The position numbers and the translations under genes were made by a program. 64,000 bases of DNA from Brevundimonas sp. MYb52. Its GTDB lineage: Bacteria; Pseudomonadota; Alphaproteobacteria; Caulobacterales; Caulobacteraceae. Every line of letters begins with the position of its first letter. Within the stretch, counting starts at the first letter, position 1. The stretch lies in contig NZ_PCPB01000014.1 in assembly GCF_002979535.1 (NCBI RefSeq), positions 32,007-96,006 on the forward strand. The letters are read 5' to 3'. Below the pieces are notes generated by a model. That model was not told the DNA's origin. It saw nothing but the letters and a program-made list of their open reading frames with translations, and made no database searches. Positions 6,411-15,128 of this stretch are shown piece by piece.

Positions 6411-8297
6411 TCAAGGTAGGGCCTCGGCCACGGCGGGGGTCGGCTCGGCAAGGCGGGCGGCGAGGTTGAAGCCGCAAGCCAGGATCAGACAGGCGGCGGC
6501 GCCGATCAGCAACGGGCGGATCGTGCCGACGGGCGGGCTGAGCGGGCGCAGGAACAGAAGGGCCAACAGACCGATCAGGGCCAGGGCGCCGGGCAGGTCC
6601 ATGCCGACACCGAGGAAGACGAAGTGGCCTATGCCCATCAGCCAGGCGCCGCCCAGCAGGCCCGCGACGGCCGGCGGGATCAAACTGGCCGGACGGATCA
6701 GGCCGGGGCTGATCAGGGCGGCGAGGGCGGCGGCGGCGGCGGCCAGCAGGGCGGGCCAGACGAACAGCAGGGCGGCCTCGGGTGCGGCGCCCTGAACCAC
6801 GCAACCCAGCAGGAAGACGAGGGCGATCAGGCCCAGCCAGCCGCCCCAGGTCGAGGTCGGCTTCTTGACCGGCCAGAGCGACAGGCCGGCGGCGATGACG
6901 CCCGCTCCGAGCAGGATCGGGCTGAAGCCGCCGATCAGCAGGACCAGCAGGGTCAGGACGGCGCCCGCCCCGGCGAACACGCGCGGACGCGACCGGCGCG
7001 CGCCGGTCAGGAACAGCAGGGTCAGGGCCAGAATGGTCAGGACGGCGCCCGCCTCCATCCACGGCAGGCGGCGCAAAAGGACGTAGTAGGTCTCAGACGA
7101 GGCGGCGCGGCTCGACATCGGTCCGGCCAGCAGGCGCACCGCCTGGGCCAGCACCAGTCCTGCGGAGAGAAACCACAGACCGTCCAGCAGGCCGCGTCCG
7201 ACCTGTGCGGCGTTCAGGCCGGCCGCACGACGGGCGCGCCAGGCGGCGAAACCGCCGAACAGGGCGGTCAGGCCCAGCAGAAGCCATCCCATGACCGCCG
7301 AATGGCTGAGCATCAGGCGACCGAAGACGTCCGCATAGACGGTGTTCGGTCCCTTGGCGGGCAGGGCGGGGGCGCGGACCAGGGCGTCGGCGGCCTCCAG
7401 CGCCTGCGAACCGAGATGCTGCAGGGCGCCCTGGTCGAGGTTCTCGGGGGTGGCGTCGGCGGAGTGATACTGGGCCGGGCGGCCGATGAAGGCGAAGTTC
7501 AGCCCGCCGATCCCGCGATCCTTGGGGATGGTGAAGTCGGTGCCGTTGGGCATCTGCTCGTACATGAAGACGGCGAGCGAGGTGGCGGTGGTCCCGCCGT
7601 CGGCGCGGGCGGCGGCGCGGCGGAACAGGTCGACGGTGGGGCCGGCCTCGCGTCCGGTCTCGAACATGGCGGCGCGACCGCCGCCGCCGCGCGCCTCCAG
7701 ATTGACCACCGAACCGATGCGGTCGCGCAGCGGATGGCCGCCAAAGAAGATGCGGGCGCCGTCCAGGTTCAGTTCCTCGGCGTCGGTCAGCAGGACGACC
7801 AGATCGCGCTCAATAGGGCCGCGGGCCTTGATGGCGCGCACGGCCTCCAGCACAGCGCCGACGCCGGTGGAATCGTCGGCCGCGCCGGGCGACCCGACCA
7901 CGGTGTCATAGTGGGCCATCAGCATGACGGCGGGCTGGCTTCGGTCTTTTCCGGGCAGGACGCCGATCAGATTGATCGCCTGATTGTCCGCCGCATCGGG
8001 ATCGCCGCCGGCCTTTTTCAGGCGCTGGATCGAACCGGGCGACAGCGGCCCGGTCTGTTCCTGGGGCGACAGGCCCAGTTGGGTCATTCGGGCGGTCAGA
8101 TAGGCGCGGACGCGGGCGTGCTCGCGCGAGCCGACGGGGTGCGGGGCGCGAGCGATTTGTTCGATGTCGGTCATGGCCCGCGTGGCCGAGAAGGCGGCGG
8201 CGGGCGCATCAAGGGGGCGGGGCCTAGGCGCCTGGGTGGTCCAGACGGCCAGCAAGAAGGCGAGCGTCAGCGATCCGAACAGCAGGGCCAGCCGCAT
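6411..8297 (-). CDS. M28-family membrane metallopeptidase
   Basis: The 628-residue protein has an N-terminal membrane anchor (MRLALLFGSLTLAFLLAVWT) and a zinc aminopeptidase domain (about 40-310). The metal and catalytic residues are visible in MAHYDTVVGSPGAADDSTGV (His and Asp), LLTDAEELNLDGAR (Glu-Glu) and VVNLEARGGGG. The second half (about 335-620) has some seven or eight hydrophobic segments, giving the M28-plus-membrane-domain layout seen in Fxna-like peptidases. The catalytic domain should face the periplasm (inference). The start at 8297 was chosen because it places the anchor at the N-terminus. Substrate unknown. Confidence 0.85.
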   Translation of the reverse strand: MRLALLFGSLTLAFLLAVWTTQAPRPRPLDAPAAAFSATRAMTDIEQIARAPHPVGSREHARVRAYLTARMTQLGLSPQEQTGPLSPGSIQRLKKAGGDPDAADNQAINLIGVLPGKDRSQPAVMLMAHYDTVVGSPGAADDSTGVGAVLEAVRAIKARGPIERDLVVLLTDAEELNLDGARIFFGGHPLRDRIGSVVNLEARGGGGRAAMFETGREAGPTVDLFRRAAARADGGTTATSLAVFMYEQMPNGTDFTIPKDRGIGGLNFAFIGRPAQYHSADATPENLDQGALQHLGSQALEAADALVRAPALPAKGPNTVYADVFGRLMLSHSAVMGWLLLGLTALFGGFAAWRARRAAGLNAAQVGRGLLDGLWFLSAGLVLAQAVRLLAGPMSSRAASSETYYVLLRRLPWMEAGAVLTILALTLLFLTGARRSRPRVFAGAGAVLTLLVLLIGGFSPILLGAGVIAAGLSLWPVKKPTSTWGGWLGLIALVFLLGCVVQGAAPEAALLFVWPALLAAAAAALAALISPGLIRPASLIPPAVAGLLGGAWLMGIGHFVFLGVGMDLPGALALIGLLALLFLRPLSPPVGTIRPLLIGAAACLILACGFNLAARLAEPTPAVAEALP

Positions 8298-8353
8298 GTG
8301 AAAGATCCTCCCCGATCCGGGAGGCAGTAGGGCCAAGGTCGCGCCGGATGGCA

Positions 8354-8389
8354 AGAGGGCGGCGACAGGTCTCCCCGCCGCCGCCCTCT
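8354..8389 (-). terminator. Hairpin downstream of the TonB receptor gene
   Basis: AGAGGGCGGCG (8354-8364) pairs perfectly with CGCCGCCCTCT (8379-8389) across a 14-base loop, 22 bases past the receptor stop on the minus strand. The following tract is not T-rich, so it may act as an RNA-stabilising stem instead. Confidence 0.4.
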
Positions 8390-8410
8390 GATCGCCTTCG
8401 CCGGATCGGC

Positions 8411-10654
8411 TTAGAAGCGCTTCGACAGCTCCACGCCGTACATGCGCGGCTCGTTGACGAAGGCCGTCAGGTTGTTGAAGTCGATGGCACCGATGACATT
8501 GGCCTCGTCCGTGATGTTGCGGACATAGACGGCCGCCTCGAGACCCTGGTTCAGGTCGCGCCAGCCTGCGCGCAGGCCGCCTTCGAAGTTGGCAGCCTGA
8601 CGGAACTCGACCGCCTCATACAGGAAGAGGTTGAAGTCCTTCTGCATCACCCAGTCGGTCGAGGCGAACAGTTCCTGGTCGTCGCCGATGGGACGGACGT
8701 AGGACAGGGTCAGGTTGGCCGAATACTCCGGCGCCTGGGGGAAGGGGTTGCCGTCGATGGCGGCGCGATCGGTGGCGCCGACCTTCACGATCGGATCAGT
8801 GATGGTGCACAGGTGGTTGCCGCAGATGGCGACCAGCAGGTCCTTGTCCTTGATCTCGGTGTGGTTCCAGGCCAGGCCGCCGGCCAGGGTGAAGCCCGCG
8901 CCCAGATAGACGTCGCCGTCGATTTCCAGGCCATAGCCTTGGCCCTTGTCGGCGTTGATCAGGCGGTTGGAGTTGTCGATGCCGCCGATGGCGGTGAACT
9001 GCATGTCCTCGACGTTATAGAGGTAGGCGGTGGCGTTCAGGCGCGCGCGGCCGTTCCACAGACGCGACTTGAGGCCTGCCTCGTAGGACATGACGGTTTC
9101 AGAATCCGCCGTGGTCAGGACCGGCAGGTTACGGCCCTGGATCGACGGACCGCGATAGCCGCTGGCCACGCGGGCGAACAGGTTCAGGCTGTCGTTGACC
9201 TCATAGAGCGCGCTGACGTCCCAGCTGACCTTTTCGTCGCCAACCGAGACCTGGCCTTTGGCGTTGGCGGGCGTGCCGACCGTGATGCGGCCGTGATAGT
9301 CGCGGCTGTCGTCGGTGTAGCGCAGGCCGCCGGTCAGCTTCAGCGCCTCGGTGACCTGATAGTTGGCCTGACCGAAGATCGACCAGGAGTCCGACTTCTG
9401 CACGATGTCGGTGACCTTGATCGGCATCAGGCCGCCCGTGCCGTTGAAGGTGCCCGACACCAGGTTGATGCGCTCATCCCAGTAGAAGGCGCCGACCTGC
9501 CAGCCCAGACGCCCCTCGCCGTTGGAGGCCAGGCGCAGTTCATAGGTGTTCTGCAGCAGGTCGCTGGACAGGGTGCCGGACTCGACGTTGAACGGGGTCT
9601 TGTAGCCCGAGCCTGCGGGGGCCGAGGCCACGCCGCCGTCGATGTCGCCGTCGCCCTGGCTCCAGCCCTGGAAGGAGCCGACGACGCCGGTCAGGGTCGC
9701 CGGACCGAAGTCATAGGCGACCTGCAGCGACTGCGAGGTGGTCTGCTGTTTCTGGAAATTGTTGCGGCCGCCGTCGTAATAGACGGTGTCGCGGTCGAAG
9801 TTGTCGTTCAGCTTGTTCGAGCCCTTGGTCAGAACATTGGCGCGGTTCATCGTGCCCGTGCCCTCATAGTCGCGGGCCTGCAGGGTCAGCAGGGTCGACA
9901 GACGGTCGGTCGGGGTCCAGGCGACGTGGATGCGGCCGGCGAAGTCGTCGAAGGAGCCGAGGTCCTTGCCGTCCTTCTTGGCGAAGGGGGCGTCATAGGC
10001 GTTGTTGATATAGTCGTCGCGGTGGTTCCACAGAGCCGCCACGCGGACCGACAGGGTGTCGGAGGCGGGGAGGGTCACGGCGGCTTCGGCGCGCGTCGAG
10101 CCGTAGTTGCCATAGGTCAGCGAGCCGTAGCCGGTGAAGTCGTCGCCGGGCTTGGTCGTGTCGATCTTGATGACGCCGGCCGGGGTGTTGCGGCCGAACA
10201 GGGTGCCTTGCGGTCCACGCAGCACTTCCAGCTGCTTGACGTCGAACAGGGGGAAGCCCTTCAGATAGACGCTCTCCAGCACCAGGTCGTCCATCACCAT
10301 CGACACCGGCTGCGAGGCGGTGAAGTCGAAGTCCACATTGCCGAGGCCGCGGATGTAGAAGCGCGGGGCGTAGCGGCCGTTCGAGCTTTCGACCTGCAGG
10401 CTGGGCACGCGGCCCGACAGGCTGAGGATGTCGGCGCCGCCGGCCGAGATGGCGGTCAGGGTCTCGGTGTTCATCGCCGTGACGGCGAAGGGCACGTCGC
10501 GGATGTTCTCGCTGCGGCGCTGGGCGGTGACGATGATTTCATCGACGCTGACGGCCTGCTCGGCGGCGTCAGAGGTTTGGGCCATGGCGGGGGCGGCGAT
10601 GAGCAGGGCGAGGCTGCTGGCCGAGACGACGAGCGCGGTGAAGCGAGGGGACAT
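8411..10654 (-). CDS. TonB-dependent outer-membrane receptor
   Basis: The 747-residue precursor is an active-transport gate of the outer membrane. A signal peptide ends at about PAMAQ, followed by the TonB box/plug opening VDEIIVTAQRRSENIRDVPF. The plug domain contains LEVLRGPQGTLFGRNTPAG, and a long beta-barrel ends in an aromatic residue (VELSKRF). These are standard for the iron/cobalamin/carbohydrate receptor family that is greatly expanded in Caulobacterales. No neighbouring gene points to a substrate. The start at 10654 (MSPRFTAL) precedes the hydrophobic signal core directly; a longer upstream reading would add a 31-residue basic extension. Confidence 0.9.
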   Translation of the reverse strand: MSPRFTALVVSASSLALLIAAPAMAQTSDAAEQAVSVDEIIVTAQRRSENIRDVPFAVTAMNTETLTAISAGGADILSLSGRVPSLQVESSNGRYAPRFYIRGLGNVDFDFTASQPVSMVMDDLVLESVYLKGFPLFDVKQLEVLRGPQGTLFGRNTPAGVIKIDTTKPGDDFTGYGSLTYGNYGSTRAEAAVTLPASDTLSVRVAALWNHRDDYINNAYDAPFAKKDGKDLGSFDDFAGRIHVAWTPTDRLSTLLTLQARDYEGTGTMNRANVLTKGSNKLNDNFDRDTVYYDGGRNNFQKQQTTSQSLQVAYDFGPATLTGVVGSFQGWSQGDGDIDGGVASAPAGSGYKTPFNVESGTLSSDLLQNTYELRLASNGEGRLGWQVGAFYWDERINLVSGTFNGTGGLMPIKVTDIVQKSDSWSIFGQANYQVTEALKLTGGLRYTDDSRDYHGRITVGTPANAKGQVSVGDEKVSWDVSALYEVNDSLNLFARVASGYRGPSIQGRNLPVLTTADSETVMSYEAGLKSRLWNGRARLNATAYLYNVEDMQFTAIGGIDNSNRLINADKGQGYGLEIDGDVYLGAGFTLAGGLAWNHTEIKDKDLLVAICGNHLCTITDPIVKVGATDRAAIDGNPFPQAPEYSANLTLSYVRPIGDDQELFASTDWVMQKDFNLFLYEAVEFRQAANFEGGLRAGWRDLNQGLEAAVYVRNITDEANVIGAIDFNNLTAFVNEPRMYGVELSKRF

Positions 10655-10831
10655 GGGGGGAGGGTCCTCGTTGAAACTGGCCGAGGGCCTAGGTCTGCGG
10701 CGACGCTTTTGCCAGTCTCGAGAAGGCCGCTTCGATGAAGCTTTCACGACACGGACACGGTGGCGGAAAACTCGTCGGTTCGGCAGCGGCCGTCGGCGGC
10801 GGCGCTATTGTGCGGCGCAATGTCTCATGCG

Positions 10832-10858
10832 AAACGGCGGGGCTGCGCCGCCTGTTTT
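10832..10858 (+). promoter_or_regulatory. Terminator-like hairpin in the leader of the metallophosphatase gene
   Basis: AAACGGCGG (10832-10840) and CCGCCTGTTTT (10848-10858) form a short GC stem followed by a T-rich tail on the plus strand, 48 bases before the next gene. It may end read-through transcription or act in the leader. No known riboswitch motif is visible around it. Confidence 0.3.
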
Positions 10859-10906
10859 CGGTGAAATTTCCCTGAATGCGCCAGGCGCGACTGACAGGGA
10901 CGCCCC

Positions 10907-12274
10907 ATGACGATCACCCCCCTTCATCGCCGCCGTTTCTTCCAGCTGATGGCGGTGGCCGCCGCTGCGCCGGGTCTGGGCGCCCTGACCGGCGTGTCGG
11001 ATGCGCGTGTTCTGGGTCGGGTTCTGGCCATGTCGGACCTGCATTCGGCCTATGAGCGGACGGGCCAACTTCTGGCCGCGCTGGAGGCCGAGATCGCCGG
11101 ATCGGACATTCCGCACTTGATCGCCATCGACGGCGACATCTTCGAGCACGGCAATGTCATCTCGGTGCGGTCGGGCGGGGCAATCGACTGGGCCTTCCTG
11201 GGCGAACTGCCGAAGCTGGCGCCCACGGTGGTCAATCTGGGCAACCACGACAACGACCTGACGCCGGACCTGCATGAGGTGGTGGCGCGGATGCGGGCGC
11301 TGGGGATCGTCGTCGTCAGCAATATCGTCGATGCGCGCGATGGCCGATCCTATGCCGACGCCGTCGTCACCCTGCCCTGGGGCGGGCGGTCGCTGCGCAT
11401 CGTCGGGGCGGGCACGAACGCGCTGAACACCTATCCCAAGGCCAGTCGCGACTGGCTGTCGATCCCCGAGCCGGGCGATTGGGCAAAGACCCATCTGGCC
11501 CGCCTGCTGGACGGCGCCGACCTGATGCTGGTGATGAGCCATGCCGGGGTGGCCGGGGATCGCGACATCCTGCCCCTGCTGCCCGACGGCGCCCTGATGA
11601 TCGGCGGGCACAACCATCTTTTGTTCCAGCACCAACAGGGGCGCAGCGCCTATGCCCACACCGGGTCGTGGAGCAACGCCTATACGACGGCGACCCTGTT
11701 TGAGGACGGGCGGATCGCCGTGGAATCGACCCCGGTGGACCTGACCGCCGCGCCGTCGCCGCGCCTCGCCGATCTGATCGCCATGACCCTGGCGACGCAC
11801 CTGACGGACGCGGAAAAGACGGTTCTGGGTGTGAGCCCGCGCGCCCTGAGTCTGGGCGAGACGGGCCGGGCGGCAGCCGCCGCCATGGCCAGGGCGACTG
11901 GCGCGGACGCCGGCTTCATCGGTCACACCACCCTGGGGACCGGCCTGCCGGCGGGGGATGTGACGCGCTACGCGTTTGACGCCGTGGTGCGGTTCGACGG
12001 CAAGCTTATGACGGCGGAGGTCACGCCCGAACGACTGGCGGATTTCATGGCGCGGGCCAACCAGGATCGGCCCATGCCCTTGGCCGAGCGCAGCGGCGAC
12101 TTCCTCTATGGATCGGCGGGCGGGCTGGACGGCAAGGCGACGGCGCGCCTGGTCACCACCGACTGGTGCGCCATGAACCAGGCCGAGTATTTCGGGACGA
12201 CGGACCTGGTCTTCAGCGAAGCGCCGGACTTGCGGGTCAAGGCCGTGACGGCCGAGGGGCTGCTGGCGGTCTAG
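10907..12274 (+). CDS. Tat-exported metallophosphatase, 5'-nucleotidase (UshA-like) type
   Basis: The 455-residue protein begins with a twin-arginine-like signal (LHRRRFFQLMAVAAAAPGLG), so it is probably exported folded. The calcineurin-like metal-binding motifs follow in order: AMSDLHS (about 41-47), IDGDIFEHG, NLGNHDND, MSHAG and GGHNHLL. After about residue 290 there is a 5'-nucleotidase C-terminal-like domain (GLPAGDVTRYAFDAVVRFDG), which binds the nucleotide or other phosphoester in that family. It is likely a periplasmic phosphoesterase of unknown substrate. Its stop codon overlaps that of the convergent cheR gene in a shared CTAG. Confidence 0.85.
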   Translation: MTITPLHRRRFFQLMAVAAAAPGLGALTGVSDARVLGRVLAMSDLHSAYERTGQLLAALEAEIAGSDIPHLIAIDGDIFEHGNVISVRSGGAIDWAFLGELPKLAPTVVNLGNHDNDLTPDLHEVVARMRALGIVVVSNIVDARDGRSYADAVVTLPWGGRSLRIVGAGTNALNTYPKASRDWLSIPEPGDWAKTHLARLLDGADLMLVMSHAGVAGDRDILPLLPDGALMIGGHNHLLFQHQQGRSAYAHTGSWSNAYTTATLFEDGRIAVESTPVDLTAAPSPRLADLIAMTLATHLTDAEKTVLGVSPRALSLGETGRAAAAAMARATGADAGFIGHTTLGTGLPAGDVTRYAFDAVVRFDGKLMTAEVTPERLADFMARANQDRPMPLAERSGDFLYGSAGGLDGKATARLVTTDWCAMNQAEYFGTTDLVFSEAPDLRVKAVTAEGLLAV

Positions 12275-13086
12275 GCGGCGCGACGTAGGGCCGAGGGGGC
12301 CTTCACATAGAGACCCTTGCGACCGGCGACGGGGCGGAAGGCGACGCTGTCACTCTCGGGCCGTTCGTCGAGGCCGAGGAAGAGGCAGCCGTCATCGACC
12401 AGCCGCCGCTCCAGCATGTCCAGCACCTGGGCGCGCCGGGCCGGCTCCAGATCGCCCAGCACGTGACGGCAGAAGATGACGTCGAACCGGCCCTCGTCGG
12501 CCGGCTCATCCAGCAGGTTGGCGCGCTCGAATTTCACCGTGCTGCGCAGTTCAGGGCGGGCGCGCCAGCAGTCGTCGGTCTGTTCGAACCAGCGCAGCAT
12601 GGTGCGGGCCGACAGGCCGCGCTGGATCTCGAAGGAGGTGTAGAGGCCCGACGCCCCCTTCTCGATCGCCTGACGCGACAGGTCTGTGGCCACGATCTCG
12701 ACGTCGGCGCTGTTCTCCAGCGCGGCGATCGCCAGGGCGTAGGCCTCTTGTCCGGTCGAGGCTCCGGCGGACCACAGCCGCACCTTGCCGCCGGGGCGGG
12801 CGGCGGTCAGGGCGGGCATCAGTTCGCGCGAAAAGACGTCGAAAACGGCGCGGTCGCGGCGGAACCAGGTTTCGCCGTTCAACAGGGCCTCGATCACCGC
12901 CCAGCCCAGCGAGGCGACCGGCTGGCTCCACAAGGTCGCCAGCATGGCCTCGACGTTATGATAGCCTTCGCGGCGCGCCACCGGCCCTAGCCGATGCTCG
13001 GCCAGATGCATCCGATCACGAGTCAGCCGAAAGCCGGCGCGTGACGCCACCAGGCTCTGAAGACGATCGAAATCCTCCGGCGTCAT
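12271..13086 (-). CDS. cheR: CheR-type protein-glutamate methyltransferase
   Basis: The 271-residue protein has the N-terminal helical domain (about 1-70) and the SAM-dependent domain of CheR, which methylates glutamates of chemoreceptors. Diagnostic segments are ALLNGETWFRRD (about 67-78), the SAM loop LWSAGASTGQEAYALA, ATDLS and DVIFCRHVLGDL. Several standard residues differ (Ala for Cys in the SAM loop, RHV for RNV), as expected for a divergent paralogue. No chemoreceptor, CheA or CheB gene is nearby. It overlaps the upstream cheY-like gene by 4 bases and lies downstream of chpT, so a role linked to the cell-cycle relay rather than classical chemotaxis is possible (inference). Confidence 0.85.
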   Translation of the reverse strand: MTPEDFDRLQSLVASRAGFRLTRDRMHLAEHRLGPVARREGYHNVEAMLATLWSQPVASLGWAVIEALLNGETWFRRDRAVFDVFSRELMPALTAARPGGKVRLWSAGASTGQEAYALAIAALENSADVEIVATDLSRQAIEKGASGLYTSFEIQRGLSARTMLRWFEQTDDCWRARPELRSTVKFERANLLDEPADEGRFDVIFCRHVLGDLEPARRAQVLDMLERRLVDDGCLFLGLDERPESDSVAFRPVAGRKGLYVKAPSALRRAA

Positions 13087-13475
13087 GACGGCGACTGAAC
13101 AGCTCCCACTTCGGCGAGTTTGGAATGAAGGATCTCGCCGTCAAAGGGCTTCATAACATAATCGTCGGCCCCTGCGGACAGGGCTTCTGCAATCCGCTCC
13201 GCGCGGGTCTCGATGGTGCAGAATAGGACCTTGGGCGCGCGGCCGCCGGGCAGGTCGCGCAGGCGGCGCAGGAAGGACAGGCCGTCCATCACCGGCATCT
13301 GCCAGTCCAGCAGCACCACATGGGGCATGGCTCCCATGCAATAGGTCAGGGCCTCGGCGCCGTCGGCGGCTTCATCGACCTCGAAGCCCAGGTCCTCGAG
13401 GATACGGCGCGCGACCTTGCGGATGATCCGGCTGTCGTCAACGATCAGGCAGGTCTTGGGGTCCAAGGGCTTCAT
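13083..13475 (-). CDS. CheY-like single-domain response regulator
   Basis: The 130-residue protein is a lone receiver domain with the full phosphorylation site: acidic pair D13-D14 (LIVDDSRIIR), phosphoacceptor D57 (VLLDWQMPVMDG), T87 (FCTIET) and K109 (VMKPFD). There is no output domain, so it must act by protein-protein contact as CheY-type regulators do. Its stop overlaps the start of cheR (ATGA at 13083-13086), implying coupled translation. chpT ends 82 bases upstream. Whether ChpT phosphorylates it, as ChpT does CpdR and CtrA in Caulobacter, cannot be read from sequence. The partner is unknown. Confidence 0.9.
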   Translation of the reverse strand: MKPLDPKTCLIVDDSRIIRKVARRILEDLGFEVDEAADGAEALTYCMGAMPHVVLLDWQMPVMDGLSFLRRLRDLPGGRAPKVLFCTIETRAERIAEALSAGADDYVMKPFDGEILHSKLAEVGAVQSPS

Positions 13476-13557
13476 CCCGTAGCGCGAAACGAAAGCGCGC
13501 GTCGCGCCATGATCGTTCCTGGGGGTTAATGGACGATTGGAGGTCGCTGAAGTCGGC

Positions 13558-14250
13558 TCAGGCCGGCGTCCGGGCGATCAGGCCGACGCGGCCTTCCTCG
13601 CTGGCGACGTCGAGGCGTCCGCCGCTCTCATTCACGGCCAGCCACAGCCAGTAGGGTTGAATCCATTGGCCCGCCAGGCCTTCGGTCAGACGCTCGCCCT
13701 TGAGCCCGGTCAGGGCTTCAGGCTTGAGCCGGGCGCGATTGCCCTCGGCCGAGCCGATCAGCAGCAGGCGGTCGTCCTCGCGCCGGGCGGTGATGGTTGC
13801 GATTCCGCCGGTGGGCAGGGCGCCCAGGGTCATCCAGGCCAGGTTGATCAGGATGCGTGACTGGGCCTTGGTGAAGGTCTCGCCGTCGGCAATGCGCCAG
13901 TCCAGGCTTGCGCGGCCGCCTTCCGACAGGCCGGCCACCAGACCGCGCAACTCGGCCGAGACGAACTGTTCGCTGGTGGTGGCGGCGCCGAAGGCGACGC
14001 GGGCGAAGTGGACGTGGGCCACCATCTTGCGGGCGCTCTGGCGGATCAGGTTCATGGCGTCGTCGCGCATGTCCTGGGCGGTGGGGTCTTCCAACAGGTC
14101 CAGGCCCGACATGATGGCGCCGGCCGGGCTGATGAAGTCGTGGCACAACTTGCCGGCGATGAAGGCAGCCAGTTCGGCCCCGCCCATGGGCAGGTCGGCG
14201 GCGTCGAGCTCGATCGAGGGCGAGGCGGTGGAAAGATCAGGGAAGGTCAT
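13558..14250 (-). CDS. chpT: Histidine phosphotransferase ChpT
   Basis: The 230-residue protein resembles Caulobacter ChpT, which passes phosphate from the hybrid kinase CckA to CtrA and CpdR and so controls the cell cycle. The phosphorylated helix reads AFIAGKLCHDFISPAGAIMS, with the acceptor His at about 37, followed by GLDLLEDPTAQDMRDDAMNL. The C-terminal half is a degenerate histidine-kinase ATPase fold. The start at 14250 (MTFPDLSTAS) gives the normal length (about 225-250); frame extension upstream would add an Arg-rich segment. It is the best marker that the host belongs to the Caulobacterales or relatives. Confidence 0.9.
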   Translation of the reverse strand: MTFPDLSTASPSIELDAADLPMGGAELAAFIAGKLCHDFISPAGAIMSGLDLLEDPTAQDMRDDAMNLIRQSARKMVAHVHFARVAFGAATTSEQFVSAELRGLVAGLSEGGRASLDWRIADGETFTKAQSRILINLAWMTLGALPTGGIATITARREDDRLLLIGSAEGNRARLKPEALTGLKGERLTEGLAGQWIQPYWLWLAVNESGGRLDVASEEGRVGLIARTPA

Positions 14251-14339
14251 CGTTCGGGCGGTCTGCTGGCGGGAATGGTCAAGGCTGACCTGATTTGCCG
14301 GTTCTTGAAACCGCGCGCATGGGCTATCGAGGCGATGAC

Positions 14340-15125
14340 ATGACGCACGCTCTTGAGACCGACCTCGCCTCCGGCGCCCTCGCCGAGACCATCGCCGACA
14401 TCGCGGAAGAGGCGGCGCGCCTGATCCTGCCCTATTGGCGCAGCGGAACAACGGTCGAGACCAAGTCCGACGCCAGCCCGGTGACCGAGGCCGACCGTGC
14501 GGCTGAGGCCCTGATCCTGAAGCGGTTGGCCGAGCACTGGCCCGAGGTCGAGGCCGTGGCCGAAGAAGCCTCCGCCGCCGACGGCGTGCCCGCCTCGGTC
14601 GGCGAATGGTTCTGGCTGATCGACCCGCTGGACGGCACCAAGGGCTTTGTTCAGGGGCGTGAAAGCTTCACCGTCAATATCGCCCTGATGCGCGGCGACG
14701 CCCCTGTCGCCGGCGTGGTGACGGCCCCGGCGACGAGCGTGACCTGGGCTTCGAGGGCTCCGGGCCAGGGCGCCGTGCGCCGCGTCTTCGGCGAGACCTG
14801 GCGGCCGATCAAGGTGCGGGACCGTCCGGCGGAGGGCGTCGCCCTGCTGAGCCACAGCATGACCGATGAAGAGGCGACGCGCCTGGCCGCGCGCCACGGC
14901 TGCACCCAATGGCAGGGCACGGACTCGTCGTTGAAATTCTGCCTGATCGCCGAAGGGCGCTTCGACGCCTATCCGCGCACCGGCCCGACCAGCGAATGGG
15001 ACACGGCGGCGGGGCAGGCGGTTCTGGAAGCGGCCGGCGGGCGCGTCCTGGGCGCGGACGGTCAACGCCTGACCTATCGCAAGCCGGGCTTCCTCAACGG
15101 CCCGTTCACCGCCATGGGCGGCTAG
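14340..15125 (+). CDS. cysQ: CysQ-like 3'(2'),5'-bisphosphate nucleotidase / inositol monophosphatase family
   Basis: The 261-residue protein belongs to the Mg2+-dependent FIG/IMPase superfamily. Metal-binding motifs are VAEEAS (about 77-82), the hallmark DPLDGTKGF (about 99-107) and GPTSEWDTAAG near the C-terminus. The DPLDGTKGF form and overall length fit CysQ, which removes the 3'-phosphate from PAP formed in sulfate assimilation; an inositol-monophosphatase role is the alternative. The start at 14340 is divergent from chpT, leaving an 89-base spacer that must hold both promoters. It ends three bases before the stop of the convergent gene. Confidence 0.8.
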   Translation: MTHALETDLASGALAETIADIAEEAARLILPYWRSGTTVETKSDASPVTEADRAAEALILKRLAEHWPEVEAVAEEASAADGVPASVGEWFWLIDPLDGTKGFVQGRESFTVNIALMRGDAPVAGVVTAPATSVTWASRAPGQGAVRRVFGETWRPIKVRDRPAEGVALLSHSMTDEEATRLAARHGCTQWQGTDSSLKFCLIAEGRFDAYPRTGPTSEWDTAAGQAVLEAAGGRVLGADGQRLTYRKPGFLNGPFTAMGG

Positions 15126-15128
15126 TTT

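Noticed and set aside
10655..10906. A riboswitch between the TonB receptor and the metallophosphatase
   Set aside because: I looked for cobalamin-type and other conserved boxes and saw none; only a short terminator-like hairpin is present.
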